This document shows, in pieces, positions 1 to 10,758 of a stretch of 64,000 bases of DNA. The notes below the pieces were generated by a model that saw nothing but the letters and a program-made list of their open reading frames with translations, made no database searches and had not been told where the DNA came from. A program made the translations under genes and the position numbers. Numbering within the stretch: the first letter of the stretch is position 1; each line of letters begins with the position of its first letter. Source of the stretch: Candidatus Kryptonium thompsonii (GTDB lineage: Bacteria; Bacteroidota; Ignavibacteria; Kryptoniales; Kryptoniaceae); assembly GCA_001442925.1 (NCBI GenBank), contig LDXX01000003.1, positions 124,001-188,000 of the forward strand, given 5' to 3'.

Positions 1-1185
1 AAGTTTTTGGGTAAGGGACTTTATAGATTTCAACCTGAAGTTTCTGGAAGTGAAGGGAGATGGAAAAATTTTACAAAAGAGCAATTTAGTAGGATGTCGA
101 ACGATTGTTACAGGGTGAGGATTGGGAAGAATTATGTTTGGGTTGGGACTTGGGGTGGAGGATTGATAAAAATTGACAAAAATGACTCTTTAAAGTTTTT
201 TTCAAAAAATGAAGGAATAATGGGTGTAACCGAAGATACAAACTTCGTGGTCATAACTGACATCGCTGAACAAGGTGATCTTGTTTGGATTTTAAATTAC
301 AAGCCAAGGAATGCAAATATAATTTATCTTATGCGCAATGATTCATTGATTTATTCTTTTGTTAACGCTTATAACCCATCATACTATCTTAACACTCAGC
401 TCGAGATAGATGAGAAAGGGAAAAAATGGATTGTTTCTGAGCACGGATATATTTTCGTTTTTGATGACAATGGAACAATTTTTGACAAAAGTGACGATAA
501 ATGGATTGCGATTTCAAGAGCAGATGGTTTAAATGGGAATCCAACTGTGATAAAGTTTGATAATCGAGGCGATCTTTGGGTTGGGACGACTTATGGGCTT
601 AATATAATTGTTGACCTTGATGAGCCCTTGAAGGCTGGTAGCATAAGGAGTGTTTTTGCACTTCGTGATTTTTATATAAATGACATAGCTATTGATGGGG
701 CAAATAATAAATGGGTTGCGACAAAAAATGGCGTATGGGTTCTTTCGCCAGATGGGACAAATGTCATAGCCCAGTATGACGCAAGCAATTCGCCAATTTT
801 AAGCGATGATGTCAAGTCAATTGCTTTTGATCTTAATTCCGGGGTTGTTTATTTTGGAACTGATAAAGGGTTGACAAGTTTAAAAACGGAGTTCGGAAAA
901 CCTGCCGAGAATTTTACAACGATGAAGATTTATCCCAATCCCTTTCATCCGGAAAAGGATTTAAATGTTGTGATCGATGGACTTGTTGCTAATTCGACGA
1001 TAAAAATTTTCACAATTAGTGGTGATCTTGTAAAAACTATTATAACTCCCGGCGGTAAAACCGGCATTTGGGATGGAAAAAATGAAAAAGGACAGTATGT
1101 TCCCACCGGGATTTATATTATCATTGCTTACAACGAAGATGGAACACAAGTTGGGATTGGGAAAATAGCAATACTAAGAGATTAA
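1..1185 (+). CDS. Secreted beta-propeller protein with C-terminal sorting domain (5' partial)
   Basis: The reading frame is open from the first base, so the N-terminus lies outside the window. The visible part holds several repeats of the two-component-regulator propeller type, for example [44 protein letters not shown] and [12 protein letters not shown]. These suggest a seven-bladed beta-propeller. The last ~90 residues begin with IYPNPFHP and end in a FlgD-Ig-like fold ([18 protein letters not shown]), the usual form of a type A sorting domain for type IX secretion in FCB bacteria. It is therefore probably an exported or surface protein; any signalling role is unknown. Its stop codon overlaps the stop of the convergent rho gene by 4 bases. 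Confidence 0.8.
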   Translation, partial: KFLGKGLYRFQPEVSGSEGRWKNFTKEQFSRMSNDCYRVRIGKNYVWVGTWGGGLIKIDKNDSLKFFSKNEGIMGVTEDTNFVVITDIAEQGDLVWILNYKPRNANIIYLMRNDSLIYSFVNAYNPSYYLNTQLEIDEKGKKWIVSEHGYIFVFDDNGTIFDKSDDKWIAISRADGLNGNPTVIKFDNRGDLWVGTTYGLNIIVDLDEPLKAGSIRSVFALRDFYINDIAIDGANNKWVATKNGVWVLSPDGTNVIAQYDASNSPILSDDVKSIAFDLNSGVVYFGTDKGLTSLKTEFGKPAENFTTMKIYPNPFHPEKDLNVVIDGLVANSTIKIFTISGDLVKTIITPGGKTGIWDGKNEKGQYVPTGIYIIIAYNEDGTQVGIGKIAILRD

Positions 1186-2480
1186 GTGCTCATTGACCTC
1201 AAGAATTCTTTATTGTTCTTCGTTCCCCTCATATTCTCAAGTAAGAATTCCATAGCCTCAACTGGGGACATTTCACTTAAGAGTTTTCTAAGTATCCAGA
1301 CTCTGTTCAGTTCCTCTGGTTCTAAAAGCAGTTCTTCTTTTCTCGTTCCTGTTTTGTTGATATCAATTGCTGGGAATATCCTTCTGTCAGCAAGTTCTCT
1401 CGTAAGGACGACTTCCATGTTACCCGTTCCTTTAAATTCTTCAAAGATAACTTCATCCATTCGGCTTCCGGTATCAATTAAGGCTGTTGCTATTATTGTT
1501 AAGCTTCCGGCTTCTTCTGTATCTCTTGCTGCCCCGAAAAATTTCTTTGGTTTTATTAATGCGCTTGCGTCAATACCACCCGAGAGAATTCTTCCGCTGT
1601 GTGGCGTTACAAGGTTGCTGGCTCTTGCAAGTCGTGTTAAGCTGTCAAGAAGTATTACAACATCTTTTCCAGATTCAACAAGTCGTTTCGCTTTCTCAAG
1701 AACCATATCAGCAACTTGCATGTGTCTTTCGGGTGGTTCATCGAAAGTTGAGCTTATAACTTCAACATCAGGACCGACAGAACGTTCCATATCCGTGACC
1801 TCTTCTGGACGTTCATCAATCAAAAGGATGATAAGCTTTATCTCTGGGTGATTTCTCATTATGCTATTTGCCATCTTTTGCAAGAGGACAGTTTTACCAG
1901 CTTTTGGAGGCGATACAATCAAACCGCGCTGTCCTTTTCCAATCGGTGCAAATAAATCAAGGATTCTCATTGAGTATTCCCCGGGAACTGTCTCAAGCCG
2001 TATCCTTTTGGTTGGATAAAGCGGAGTTAAATTTTCAAAAAGAATTCGCTCTTGAGCTTTTTCGGGTGGAAGACTGTTTACTGTTTCAATTCTGAGCAAT
2101 GCGTAAAATCTCTCACCCTCTTTTGGTGGTCTGACCCGCCCAGCAATTGTATCCCCAGTTTTGAGATTAAATTTTTTAATCTGAGATGGAGAAACATAAA
2201 TATCATCTGGGGACGGGAGATAGTTGTAATTTGCTGATCTTAAAAAGCCATATCCATCAGGGAGAATTTCAAGAACTCCTTTGCTGAATATGACACCATT
2301 CTGTTCTTCACCTTCTTCAGCTTCACCTGTCCCAGCCCTTTGCTCTTGCATCTTCTCAAGTATTTTCATTATCAATTCCTGTTTTTTCAAATCACTATAG
2401 CCGGAGATGCCTATCTCCTTGGCAATTTTTTGAAGCTCCGCTACTTTTTTTGACTGAAGCTCCGTAATGTCCATTACCAT
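1182..2480 (-). CDS. rho: Transcription termination factor Rho
   Basis: ATP-dependent RNA helicase of factor-dependent termination; acts as a hexamer in the cytoplasm. At 432 aa it has normal bacterial length, without the long N-terminal insertion of many Bacteroidetes. The N-terminal Rho-N helix-extended-loop segment spans about residues 5-45. The cold-shock-like RNA-binding domain follows ([15 protein letters not shown]). The ATPase core has Walker [13 protein letters not shown], Walker [15 protein letters not shown] and the Q-loop region. The start is an ATG with a strong AGGAGGG site about 10 bases upstream; a second in-frame ATG lies two codons downstream. It is the last gene of a minus-strand run that includes folC and pyrDK. 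Confidence 0.97.
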   Translation of the reverse strand: MVMDITELQSKKVAELQKIAKEIGISGYSDLKKQELIMKILEKMQEQRAGTGEAEEGEEQNGVIFSKGVLEILPDGYGFLRSANYNYLPSPDDIYVSPSQIKKFNLKTGDTIAGRVRPPKEGERFYALLRIETVNSLPPEKAQERILFENLTPLYPTKRIRLETVPGEYSMRILDLFAPIGKGQRGLIVSPPKAGKTVLLQKMANSIMRNHPEIKLIILLIDERPEEVTDMERSVGPDVEVISSTFDEPPERHMQVADMVLEKAKRLVESGKDVVILLDSLTRLARASNLVTPHSGRILSGGIDASALIKPKKFFGAARDTEEAGSLTIIATALIDTGSRMDEVIFEEFKGTGNMEVVLTRELADRRIFPAIDINKTGTRKEELLLEPEELNRVWILRKLLSEMSPVEAMEFLLENMRGTKNNKEFLRSMST

Positions 2481-2513
2481 TTTTAATTCACCCTCCTTTT
2501 TTATTTTTAATTT

Positions 2514-3839
2514 TTAAATTAAACACTCAATTTTTCGCTTTTCAATGTGAGCAATTATTTCACCAGCTAAATAGTGTGAGCCCGTGACTAAAATCAAATC
2601 TCCTTCCTTAGATTCGTTTACGATAAAATCAAATGCTTTATCAGAGTCATAAATGTAAACAGAGTTAACCCCATTTTGTTTGAAAATTTCAGAGATCATC
2701 TTTGCATCAAGGGCACGACCAATTTTTGGTTGCGTTGCTACTGCGAAATCAGTTACTTCAGAAAGTTTTTTGATCATCTTTTCATATTCCTTATCGCGCA
2801 TCACTCCAAATAGAAGCAGAAGTCTATTTCGTTTGAAAACTTCAAGTTCTGTAACAAGCTGATTTATAGCAGGATAGTTATGAGCCACATCAATTACAAT
2901 TTTCGGCTTTTGATGATAATTAGATAAGGGTTTCAAAACCTCAAGGCGAGCTTTCAATCCCGAAAATTCTTTAACTTTTAAAAGACCCTCATATAAGTTT
3001 TCCGGCTTATAATTTGCAAAGCCAAGATCTGAAAGCAATTCAAAAGTCAAAACCGCAAGCTGAGCATTTCTTGTCTGGAATTTTCCAGGAACACCTGCAA
3101 CTAAATCGACATAATAATTTTTCCCCGTTTTCAGGTCAAATTTTACCTTATACTCATCTGATTCCTTAAACATTATCTTTGAAATCTCGTCAGCTATGAT
3201 AAGTTTAGAATTTTTCTCATTCGCAACCTTTCTAATGACCTCTAAAGCCTCGCCGTCGCATCCAGTTATGCAAGGGATTCCTTCTTTAATTATCCCCGCT
3301 TTTTCAAACGCAATTTCTTCGATCGTGTCGCCAAGGATGTTCATATGGTCATACGAAACCGTCGTAATTACAGAGACCGCGGGTAAAATGATGTTAGTTG
3401 AGTCAAGCCTCCCGCCAAGGCCAACTTCAATCACAGCAAAATCGACTTTCTCATCGGCGAAGTGTTTAAATGCAATCGCTGTAGTTACCTCGAAAAATGT
3501 AGCTTTTAAAAGATCGATCTCGTTTTGTAGGGATTTTACATATTCAACGACTTTTTCTCTTGAAATCGGAATACCATCAACCCTTATTCTCTCGGTGAAA
3601 TCAACTAAGTGTGGTGAAGTATAAAGACCTACTTTATAACCACTTGCCTTTAAAATTGATGCTATAAACGATGAAGTTGAACCCTTGCCGTTTGTTCCAG
3701 CAATGTGAACTGAAATAAAATCTTTCTCAGGGTTCTGAAATAATTTAAGTAATTTCTCTATATTTTGCAAGCCAAGTTTGATTCCAAAACGCTGCAGAGA
3801 ATAGAGATAGTTTATGACCTCAATATATTTTTTCTTCAT
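2514..3839 (-). CDS. folC: Bifunctional folylpolyglutamate synthase/dihydrofolate synthase
   Basis: Mur-ligase-type enzyme that adds glutamate to dihydropteroate and to folates. The P-loop is seen as HIAGTNGKGSTSSFIASIL near residue 45, followed by the family motif YTSPHLVDFTERI. The Mur-ligase central region DSTNIILP... with SYDHMNILGDT is present, and the C-terminal domain carries IDVAHNYPA. The length of 441 aa is normal. It sits 33 bases after pyrD and 33 bases before rho on the same strand, so the genes are probably cotranscribed. Confidence 0.94.
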   Translation of the reverse strand: MKKKYIEVINYLYSLQRFGIKLGLQNIEKLLKLFQNPEKDFISVHIAGTNGKGSTSSFIASILKASGYKVGLYTSPHLVDFTERIRVDGIPISREKVVEYVKSLQNEIDLLKATFFEVTTAIAFKHFADEKVDFAVIEVGLGGRLDSTNIILPAVSVITTVSYDHMNILGDTIEEIAFEKAGIIKEGIPCITGCDGEALEVIRKVANEKNSKLIIADEISKIMFKESDEYKVKFDLKTGKNYYVDLVAGVPGKFQTRNAQLAVLTFELLSDLGFANYKPENLYEGLLKVKEFSGLKARLEVLKPLSNYHQKPKIVIDVAHNYPAINQLVTELEVFKRNRLLLLFGVMRDKEYEKMIKKLSEVTDFAVATQPKIGRALDAKMISEIFKQNGVNSVYIYDSDKAFDFIVNESKEGDLILVTGSHYLAGEIIAHIEKRKIECLI

Positions 3840-3871
3840 AAATTTTTTGCGTTATGTTTTTATCTTACCCG

Positions 3872-4798
3872 TCAGTGCGGAAGAGATTCAACGATTATAG
3901 AACCGACAATTTCGTTAATATCTTCAACTTTATTCTCCTCACAATATTTGACCAAGCCTGAGATGATTTGGAGTGGAGTACTCGGGTCGATGAAATTCGC
4001 TGTTCCGACTTGTATCGCCTTTGCTCCTGCTATCATGAATTCAATCGCATCTTCCCAAGTTGTTATTCCGCCGATGCCGATAATTGGTATATCAACATTT
4101 TGAAAAACCTCAAAAACTTTTGCAAGTGCAATTGGTTTTATCGCAGGACCTGAAAGTCCCCCTGTAATGGTTGAGATTTTAGGTTTTCTTGTTTTTATGT
4201 CGATTGCCATTCCAACAATTGTGTTTATCAAAGACACTGCATCTGCTCCTTCTTCTTTGCAAACTTTAGCGAACTCGGAGATCCTTGTAACATTTGGTGT
4301 AAGTTTGATTATCAATGTTTTATCTGTAATTTTTCGTGTCGCATTGACGATTTGGCGTGTCATTTCTAAATTTGTCCCGAATTCAAGTCCACCCTCTTTT
4401 ACATTTGGACACGAGATGTTAATTTCGTATGCGCTTATGCCCTCTGTATCTTCCAATCGTTTTATTATTTCACAGTAATCTTCAATTCTTTTTGCCGCAA
4501 TGTTTACAATTATTGCCGTGTCAAAGTTTTTCAGTATAGGTAATTTTTCGTTTATAAATTTATCAACTCCAATATTGGCAAGTCCAATTGAGTTTAGCAT
4601 TCCGCACGGTGTTTCAACTATCCGTGGCGGTGGGTTCCCAAGTTTAGGTTTAAGCGTTAAGGATTTAGTAACTATACCACCAAGTTTATTGATATCCACT
4701 ATTCCTATTAATTCATCGCCGTATCCAAAAGTTCCCGAAGCAACGAGAACTGGATTTTTAAGTTTTAATTTGCCAATTGTAACTTCTGTTTTGATCAT
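3872..4798 (-). CDS. pyrD: Dihydroorotate dehydrogenase, catalytic subunit (class 1B)
   Basis: FMN enzyme that oxidises dihydroorotate to orotate in pyrimidine synthesis. In class 1B it passes electrons to NAD+ through PyrK. The 308 aa chain is a TIM barrel with substrate loop NISCPNVKEGG, whose cysteine is the class 1 catalytic base, and FMN phosphate motifs IGIGGITTWEDA and AIQVGTANF near the C-terminus. Its start overlaps the end of pyrK by 4 bases (ATGA type), which supports assignment to class 1B rather than a class 1A or quinone-linked class 2 enzyme. Confidence 0.95.
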   Translation of the reverse strand: MIKTEVTIGKLKLKNPVLVASGTFGYGDELIGIVDINKLGGIVTKSLTLKPKLGNPPPRIVETPCGMLNSIGLANIGVDKFINEKLPILKNFDTAIIVNIAAKRIEDYCEIIKRLEDTEGISAYEINISCPNVKEGGLEFGTNLEMTRQIVNATRKITDKTLIIKLTPNVTRISEFAKVCKEEGADAVSLINTIVGMAIDIKTRKPKISTITGGLSGPAIKPIALAKVFEVFQNVDIPIIGIGGITTWEDAIEFMIAGAKAIQVGTANFIDPSTPLQIISGLVKYCEENKVEDINEIVGSIIVESLPH

Positions 4799-5553
4799 AA
4801 TAAAATATCTTTTGAATTAAAAATAGGACCGTCTTTGCAGGCTAATTTATATCTTTCATCTTTCGTTTTTACAGCGCAACCTTGGCATAGTCCCGTTCCA
4901 CATGCCATCGGGGTTTCAACCGAGACTTCGCAATCAAGATTTAGCTTGTCACATAGATCAATAAGTGCTTTGAGCATTGGGGTTGGTCCACAGCCGAAAA
5001 CTTTAGATGTAGAGTAATTGTCATTTATATTTGACTTAAAAAGTTCTACAACTGTTCCTCTGTATCCGTAAGAGCCATCATCTGTTGCGATGTTTACATT
5101 TACAAGTCCATCAAGCACAAGTTGTGATTTTGTTCTTGCTCCTACAAATGAAATTATGTTTTTACCTTTTTCTTTCAAAATTTTTGTTAAAAATGGGAAA
5201 GGTGCGATTCCAAGACCACCAGCAACTATTAAAGCTGTATTAAAATCACCGTCCACATTAAATCCATTTCCAAGCGGTCCAATTATGTCAATTTTTTCAC
5301 CAATTTTTATATTTGATAAAATTTTCGTTGCTTTTCCGACGATATTAAAGATTATTTGAATTCTATCTTCAATTATGTTGTAAATGCTAAAAGGTCTGCG
5401 CAGGAGAGGATCAAAATTTTCTGAAACCTTTACATTGATAAATTGTCCTGGCTTTGAAACTGCTGAAATTTCTGGCGATAAGAGTTCAATTCGATAGATG
5501 TTTTCAGCTACAGGTTCATTTAAGAGGACGGTCGAGGTTGTCTTTATTATCAT
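4795..5553 (-). CDS. pyrK: Dihydroorotate dehydrogenase, electron transfer subunit
   Basis: Iron-sulfur flavoprotein that carries electrons from PyrD to NAD+. The 252 aa protein shows the FAD-binding ferredoxin-reductase fold (LLRRPFSIYNI), the NAD-binding GGLGIAPFPFL segment, and the C-terminal [2Fe-2S] cysteines in ETPMACGTGLCQGCAV with a last cysteine in YKLACKDGP. The ATG is preceded by AAGGA about 5 bases away. The start lies 38 bases inside the end of the upstream TPR lipoprotein gene, an unusually long overlap that suggests translational coupling. Confidence 0.95.
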   Translation of the reverse strand: MIIKTTSTVLLNEPVAENIYRIELLSPEISAVSKPGQFINVKVSENFDPLLRRPFSIYNIIEDRIQIIFNIVGKATKILSNIKIGEKIDIIGPLGNGFNVDGDFNTALIVAGGLGIAPFPFLTKILKEKGKNIISFVGARTKSQLVLDGLVNVNIATDDGSYGYRGTVVELFKSNINDNYSTSKVFGCGPTPMLKALIDLCDKLNLDCEVSVETPMACGTGLCQGCAVKTKDERYKLACKDGPIFNSKDILL

Positions 5554-7432
5554 CTATCCTTCTTTTCTTTCTTTCCCGTATATTAAGTCTGTCTTCTTCC
5601 GAATCACTTATTGTTGGTTTTGGTTCTTCAATTTGCTTTGGTTTTGTTTCGATTGATGGTTTGGGAACTTGTAGGGTTTCAATTTTTTCTGGATTTAGCT
5701 TTAGCTCGGCTATCTTAGCATATTCAGATTCTGGAAAATTATTTAAGACATTTTTATAACACTCAATCGCCTTTGCAAAGTTTTTAAGTTTATATTCATT
5801 AATCCACCCAATTGCAAAAAATGCCCTCGCTTTTAATTGCGAATTTGAATTATGATTACAAATCATTGAAAGCATTTCCATTGCCGACTTGGGATCCTCG
5901 TCAATTAATGATATTGCCTTATTGTAAATTTCATTCAGTGTATCCTTTGTAAGTTCCGTCTTCATTCCAAGGAATTTCAAGGCTTGTGCTGAAAATTCGC
6001 TTTGTGGAAACTTTTTGATTAGCTCAAGGTAAATTTCTTTTGCCTTCCCTGTGTCAATCGTTTCATAAATTGTGCCAAGAAGATAATAAGAGCGCGGTGC
6101 AGTTGATGTCTCGGGGAAGTTTTTAATTATATCATTGAGATAGTAAATCGCCGAGTCAACTCGATTAAGTGAAATGTAAAAGATCCATGCAAGTGAGTAT
6201 TTCGCTTGTGCGATCAAGTTTTTGAGTGAATCAGTGTTTATTTTTAGCGTTGAATCAGTTGGGTTCACTGACTTTAAGATACTATCATTCCTTAATATAG
6301 TCAAATGATAGCGGAAATAATCATTCAACAATGTTGTCCTCCGCTGGGCTTGCTTTGTGATTTCACTTTGGGGGAATTCAAGCTGGGCTTTTTCATAAAA
6401 GAATTTCGCTGAATCATACTTTCCAAATTTTGTCTCATATATTTGACCAAGTTCGAAGTAACCAAGCGCGGATTCTTCGGTTCTTTTATAAGTTGTGTCA
6501 AGATAAATATATGTTTGAATAGCAAGTTCTGTTTTGCCAGATAAATAACGGATGCGGGCAAGCTCAAGGTAAATTTTCCCTTCGTAGTCTTTGTTTATGT
6601 TGGAATTAAGCAAATCATTTAGAACTCTTTCTGCAAGTTCATAATTTCCAAGTTCGCGTTGTTGTATAGCGTATTTTATAAGTGAATAAGTTTTGAGGTT
6701 TGTATTTTTTGTTGTTTTAGAGGCATTATAGTAAAACTTTGCGCTTTCGGTTGGATTTCTTCCTTCGTTTATCTCGCCAAGGTAGAATAAAATTTCAGCT
6801 TTATCCTCACCTTTTGCTTGTTGAGATGCGAGCTCAAGGTAATACGACGCGCTATCTATATCACCGAGTTTATATTTTGCAAATCCGTAAATTTTGTAAA
6901 CCTTCCATAGTTTTTTGTTTTTTGGATCTCGGTTTGCTTTGGTTTGAAATGAAATTACTGCGTCTTCATATTTTTTCTCCTTTGAGAGTGTGAGCATTAG
7001 AAAGTAGAGGGCCTCATCGTAAAGCTTGCTTTGGGGGAAAGTGGAAATAAGCTCGGCAAATTTTCTTTCGGCACCAAGATAATTATCCTGATAGAGATAT
7101 GCTTTCCCAATCATCAGAATTGCGTCATCCGCAACTGAACTGTTAAGGTAATACTGCAAAATCTTTGAGCATTTTTTTATAACATCGTCAAGCTTATTTT
7201 TTTCGGTTGGGGGGATTTTGAATTCAGAGTTAAGTTTTTCAATGGATAAAAATTTTTCGGATAATATTCTGCTTTGTATAGAGTTCTCGACCTGCTCGAA
7301 TATGGATTTAGCATTATAGTAAGTGTTGAAATATGCATTAAATTCACTTCTGACATTTTTCAAAAAATGACACCCAGAAAATATGGCGAATAGTAAAATT
7401 AACAAGGGGATTATTTTAACTTTGCGGTTCAA
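5516..7432 (-). CDS. TPR-repeat lipoprotein
   Basis: 638 aa protein with a lipoprotein signal peptide (hydrophobic stretch, then lipobox FSGC near residue 20), so it is anchored in the cell envelope. After the motif NAYFNTYYNAKSIFEQ the rest is tandem tetratricopeptide repeats (for example ELGQIYETKFGKYDSAKFFY, YYLLGTIYE, AFFAIGWINEYKL). The C-terminal ~40 residues are charged and low in complexity. The start is TTG; no nearby ATG gives a signal peptide. The overall form resembles the SprE/PorW lipoproteins of type IX secretion, but that link is only a suggestion. It is the first gene of the minus-strand run that continues with pyrK. Confidence 0.75.
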   Translation of the reverse strand: MNRKVKIIPLLILLFAIFSGCHFLKNVRSEFNAYFNTYYNAKSIFEQVENSIQSRILSEKFLSIEKLNSEFKIPPTEKNKLDDVIKKCSKILQYYLNSSVADDAILMIGKAYLYQDNYLGAERKFAELISTFPQSKLYDEALYFLMLTLSKEKKYEDAVISFQTKANRDPKNKKLWKVYKIYGFAKYKLGDIDSASYYLELASQQAKGEDKAEILFYLGEINEGRNPTESAKFYYNASKTTKNTNLKTYSLIKYAIQQRELGNYELAERVLNDLLNSNINKDYEGKIYLELARIRYLSGKTELAIQTYIYLDTTYKRTEESALGYFELGQIYETKFGKYDSAKFFYEKAQLEFPQSEITKQAQRRTTLLNDYFRYHLTILRNDSILKSVNPTDSTLKINTDSLKNLIAQAKYSLAWIFYISLNRVDSAIYYLNDIIKNFPETSTAPRSYYLLGTIYETIDTGKAKEIYLELIKKFPQSEFSAQALKFLGMKTELTKDTLNEIYNKAISLIDEDPKSAMEMLSMICNHNSNSQLKARAFFAIGWINEYKLKNFAKAIECYKNVLNNFPESEYAKIAELKLNPEKIETLQVPKPSIETKPKQIEEPKPTISDSEEDRLNIRERKKRRIDDNKDNLDRPLK

Positions 7433-7464
7433 GATTGAGCTTAAAATTGAGTTTAGCCTGCACT

Positions 7465-7493
7465 AATATAAAATAAATGTTTTCAAATTGCAA
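7465..7493 (-). promoter_or_regulatory. Sigma-70-type promoter for the TPR lipoprotein-pyrKD-folC-rho run
   Basis: On the minus strand TTGCAA (7493-7488) is followed after exactly 17 bases by TATATT (7470-7465). The predicted transcript starts near 7458 and gives a leader of about 26 bases before the TTG start at 7432. The assignment rests on sequence match only. Confidence 0.5.
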
Positions 7494-7585
7494 ATTACAA
7501 AATGGGGTTAAATTGTTGTTTTTTTTGTTTGTGGTTTTTAAATTTAAAAAAGTTTCCAAGTTAAATTTACTTATTGAAAAGTTAA

Positions 7586-8632
<1,047 letters not shown>

Positions 8633-8644
8633 TCTGCAACTTTT

Positions 8645-8679
8645 GCCTCCCCTTTTTATTGGGGGAGGCTTATTTTTTT
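8645..8679 (+). terminator. Intrinsic terminator after gap
   Basis: An 8 bp stem, GCCTCCCC (8645-8652) with GGGGAGGC (8662-8669), encloses a 9-base loop and is followed by a T-rich run. It starts 13 bases after the gap stop and should separate gap from the downstream genes at least in part. Confidence 0.9.
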
Positions 8680-8700
8680 CTAAATAAGTTGGGTTAAATT

Positions 8701-9420
8701 ATGCATGTTTTGATTTTTATTTTGTTCATTAATTTCTTATTCGCTCAAAGTGCTGACGAGATTATCAATAGAGCAATTGAAGCAGTTTCGGAGAATGATA
8801 AGAAAATTGAAAATCTTTCGGGTGAGTTTAAGCTTAAGGTTTTGCTTGATTATAATTTGACTGTTAAAAAGGGAAATTATGAGTTTTTATACGCTGTGAA
8901 GTTTGAAAACGGCATGGTAAAAGATAGAAAATTAGTTGCGACCCCAGGTAGTGTAGATTCGTCAAGTTTGATGATAGCGAAGCAAATTGAAAAGGTCAGG
9001 AGTGAAGAAAGTTTGAAAATAAAAAACCTCGTTTTTCCTTTTCTTCGCGTTAGGGATGGCTTGTCAGAGAAAAAGATAAATTTCAAATTTAACGGCTTTG
9101 AGAAAGTATCGGATAAAAATTGTTTTGTTATAAAAGTTGACTATAAGGTTAAAGGCGATACGACCAGTTCTGAAGGCACGGGGAAAATATGGATTGATCA
9201 ACAAAGTTATCTTCCAGTCAGGTGTGAGTATGATGTGACATATCAATCGAAGAAATTTGGGAAAAATCAAAGCAAACAGTTTCTGGATATTTCAAATTTT
9301 AAGGGGATTCTTTTGCCAATTAGAAACGAGGTTCAAGTTTTTCCGAAAATTTTATTTGTCAAGTTTGGGACAGTTAAAATAATCTACGAGACAAGCGATA
9401 TAACATTTTTTTTAAAATAA
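8701..9420 (+). CDS. Exported LolA-like protein
   Basis: 239 aa protein with an N-terminal signal peptide (hydrophobic core FILFINFLFA, likely cut after AQS). The mature part has alternating strands with conserved FEKVSDKNCFVIKVDYK and KIWIDQQSYLPVRCEYDV. This is the pattern of outer-membrane lipoprotein-sorting (LolA/LolB-like) or MucB-like half-barrel proteins, in which such lines describe sheet edges over a hydrophobic groove. The function is therefore probably periplasmic lipid or lipoprotein handling, but I cannot name a substrate. No good ribosome site is visible. pgk starts 15 bases downstream. Confidence 0.6.
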   Translation: MHVLIFILFINFLFAQSADEIINRAIEAVSENDKKIENLSGEFKLKVLLDYNLTVKKGNYEFLYAVKFENGMVKDRKLVATPGSVDSSSLMIAKQIEKVRSEESLKIKNLVFPFLRVRDGLSEKKINFKFNGFEKVSDKNCFVIKVDYKVKGDTTSSEGTGKIWIDQQSYLPVRCEYDVTYQSKKFGKNQSKQFLDISNFKGILLPIRNEVQVFPKILFVKFGTVKIIYETSDITFFLK

Positions 9421-9435
9421 ATTTTCCAAAGCACC

Positions 9436-10629
9436 ATGAGAAAAGTAACAATTGACGACCTGCACCTAAAAGGGAAAAAAGTTCTTGTTAGAGTTGATTT
9501 CAATGTCCCAATTGAAAGTGGCAAAGTCGCCGATGATACAAGAATAAGGGAAGCATTGCCAACGATAAGAAAAATTATCGCAGATGGGGGCAAGGCAATT
9601 TTGATGAGTCATCTTGGGAGACCAAAGGGAGGTTTTGATCCGAAATATAGTTTGAAACCTGTCGCAGAGCACCTTTCAACGCTTCTCGGGATGTCTGTTA
9701 AGTTTGCACCTGATTGCGTTGGTGATGAAGTGAGAAAAATGGTTGATGAATTAAAAGAGGGTGAAGTTTTGTTGCTTGAAAATGTAAGATTTCATCCCGA
9801 GGAGGAGAAAAATGATGAAAACTTTGCGCGTGAGCTTGCTTCATTGGCTGATGTTTATGTAAACGATGCTTTTGGAAGTGCGCATCGAGCTCACGCTTCA
9901 ACTGAAGGTGTTGCGAGGTTTCTCAAGGAGACCGCGATAGGTTATTTAATGCAAAAGGAGATTGAATATTTATCTAAAGCAACTTCAAATCTAGAAAAAC
10001 CATATGTTGCAATTCTTGGTGGCGCGAAAGTTTCAGATAAAATTCAAGTGATAAAGAATTTAATTGATAAAGTTGATGCATTTTTAATCGGTGGAGGAAT
10101 GGCGAATACATTTTTAAAAGCAAAGGGATATGAAGTTGGAAAATCACTTGTTGAAGAGGATAAAATTGAGCTTGCCAAAGAAATTTTAGATGAAGCTGAA
10201 GAGAAAAAAGTTACATTCCTTTTGCCAGTTGATTGTGTGATTGCCAACAAGTTTGCTAACGATGCTGAGTTTGAAGTTGTCGCGGTTGATAAGGTTAAAC
10301 CAGATTGGATGATACTTGACATTGGGCCTGAAACTGTAAAAAGATTTGGTGAAGTTTTGGAGAATGCAAAGACAATTGTTTGGAATGGGCCAATGGGTGT
10401 TTTTGAATTTGAGAATTTTGCAAAGGGAACATTTGAAATTGCTAAAATTTTGGCTGAGGTGACAAAGAAAGGAGCTATAACGATTGTCGGTGGAGGTGAC
10501 TCCGCATCCGCAATTTCGAAGGCAGGATTAGCTAATAGTGTTTCGCATGTTTCAACTGGCGGTGGCGCTTCACTCGAGTTCCTTGAAGGAAAGGTTTTAC
10601 CTGGAGTAGCTGCTATAAGGGATAAATAG
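9436..10629 (+). CDS. pgk: Phosphoglycerate kinase
   Basis: Transfers phosphate between 1,3-bisphosphoglycerate and ADP in glycolysis. The 397 aa chain has the normal monomeric PGK length. Family motifs run in order: [12 protein letters not shown] near the N-terminus, SHLGRPKG, the hinge and nucleotide region [11 protein letters not shown], and the C-terminal [14 protein letters not shown] and [15 protein letters not shown]. The start ATG has no clear Shine-Dalgarno site. It follows the LolA-like gene by 15 bases and is functionally paired with gap. Confidence 0.97.
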   Translation: MRKVTIDDLHLKGKKVLVRVDFNVPIESGKVADDTRIREALPTIRKIIADGGKAILMSHLGRPKGGFDPKYSLKPVAEHLSTLLGMSVKFAPDCVGDEVRKMVDELKEGEVLLLENVRFHPEEEKNDENFARELASLADVYVNDAFGSAHRAHASTEGVARFLKETAIGYLMQKEIEYLSKATSNLEKPYVAILGGAKVSDKIQVIKNLIDKVDAFLIGGGMANTFLKAKGYEVGKSLVEEDKIELAKEILDEAEEKKVTFLLPVDCVIANKFANDAEFEVVAVDKVKPDWMILDIGPETVKRFGEVLENAKTIVWNGPMGVFEFENFAKGTFEIAKILAEVTKKGAITIVGGGDSASAISKAGLANSVSHVSTGGGASLEFLEGKVLPGVAAIRDK

Positions 10630-10758
10630 ATTTCTTAAAGTTTGTACTTATCTATAAAAGCGCCTTTCAAGTTGCTCATCTTATTCGCTGACAATTTTCT
10701 ATTTTTAATTTATTAAATGGTGTTGTATATTTTGTTTTGAAACGCAAAAATAATTTTT

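Noticed and set aside
1186-1851. Open frame of 221 codons on the plus strand
   Set aside because: It lies fully antisense to rho, whose protein is recognised over its whole length. The translation is rich in Ser/Leu without any motif, as expected for a shadow frame.
3196-3624. Open frame of 142 codons on the plus strand
   Set aside because: Antisense to the folC core; no family features or ribosome site.
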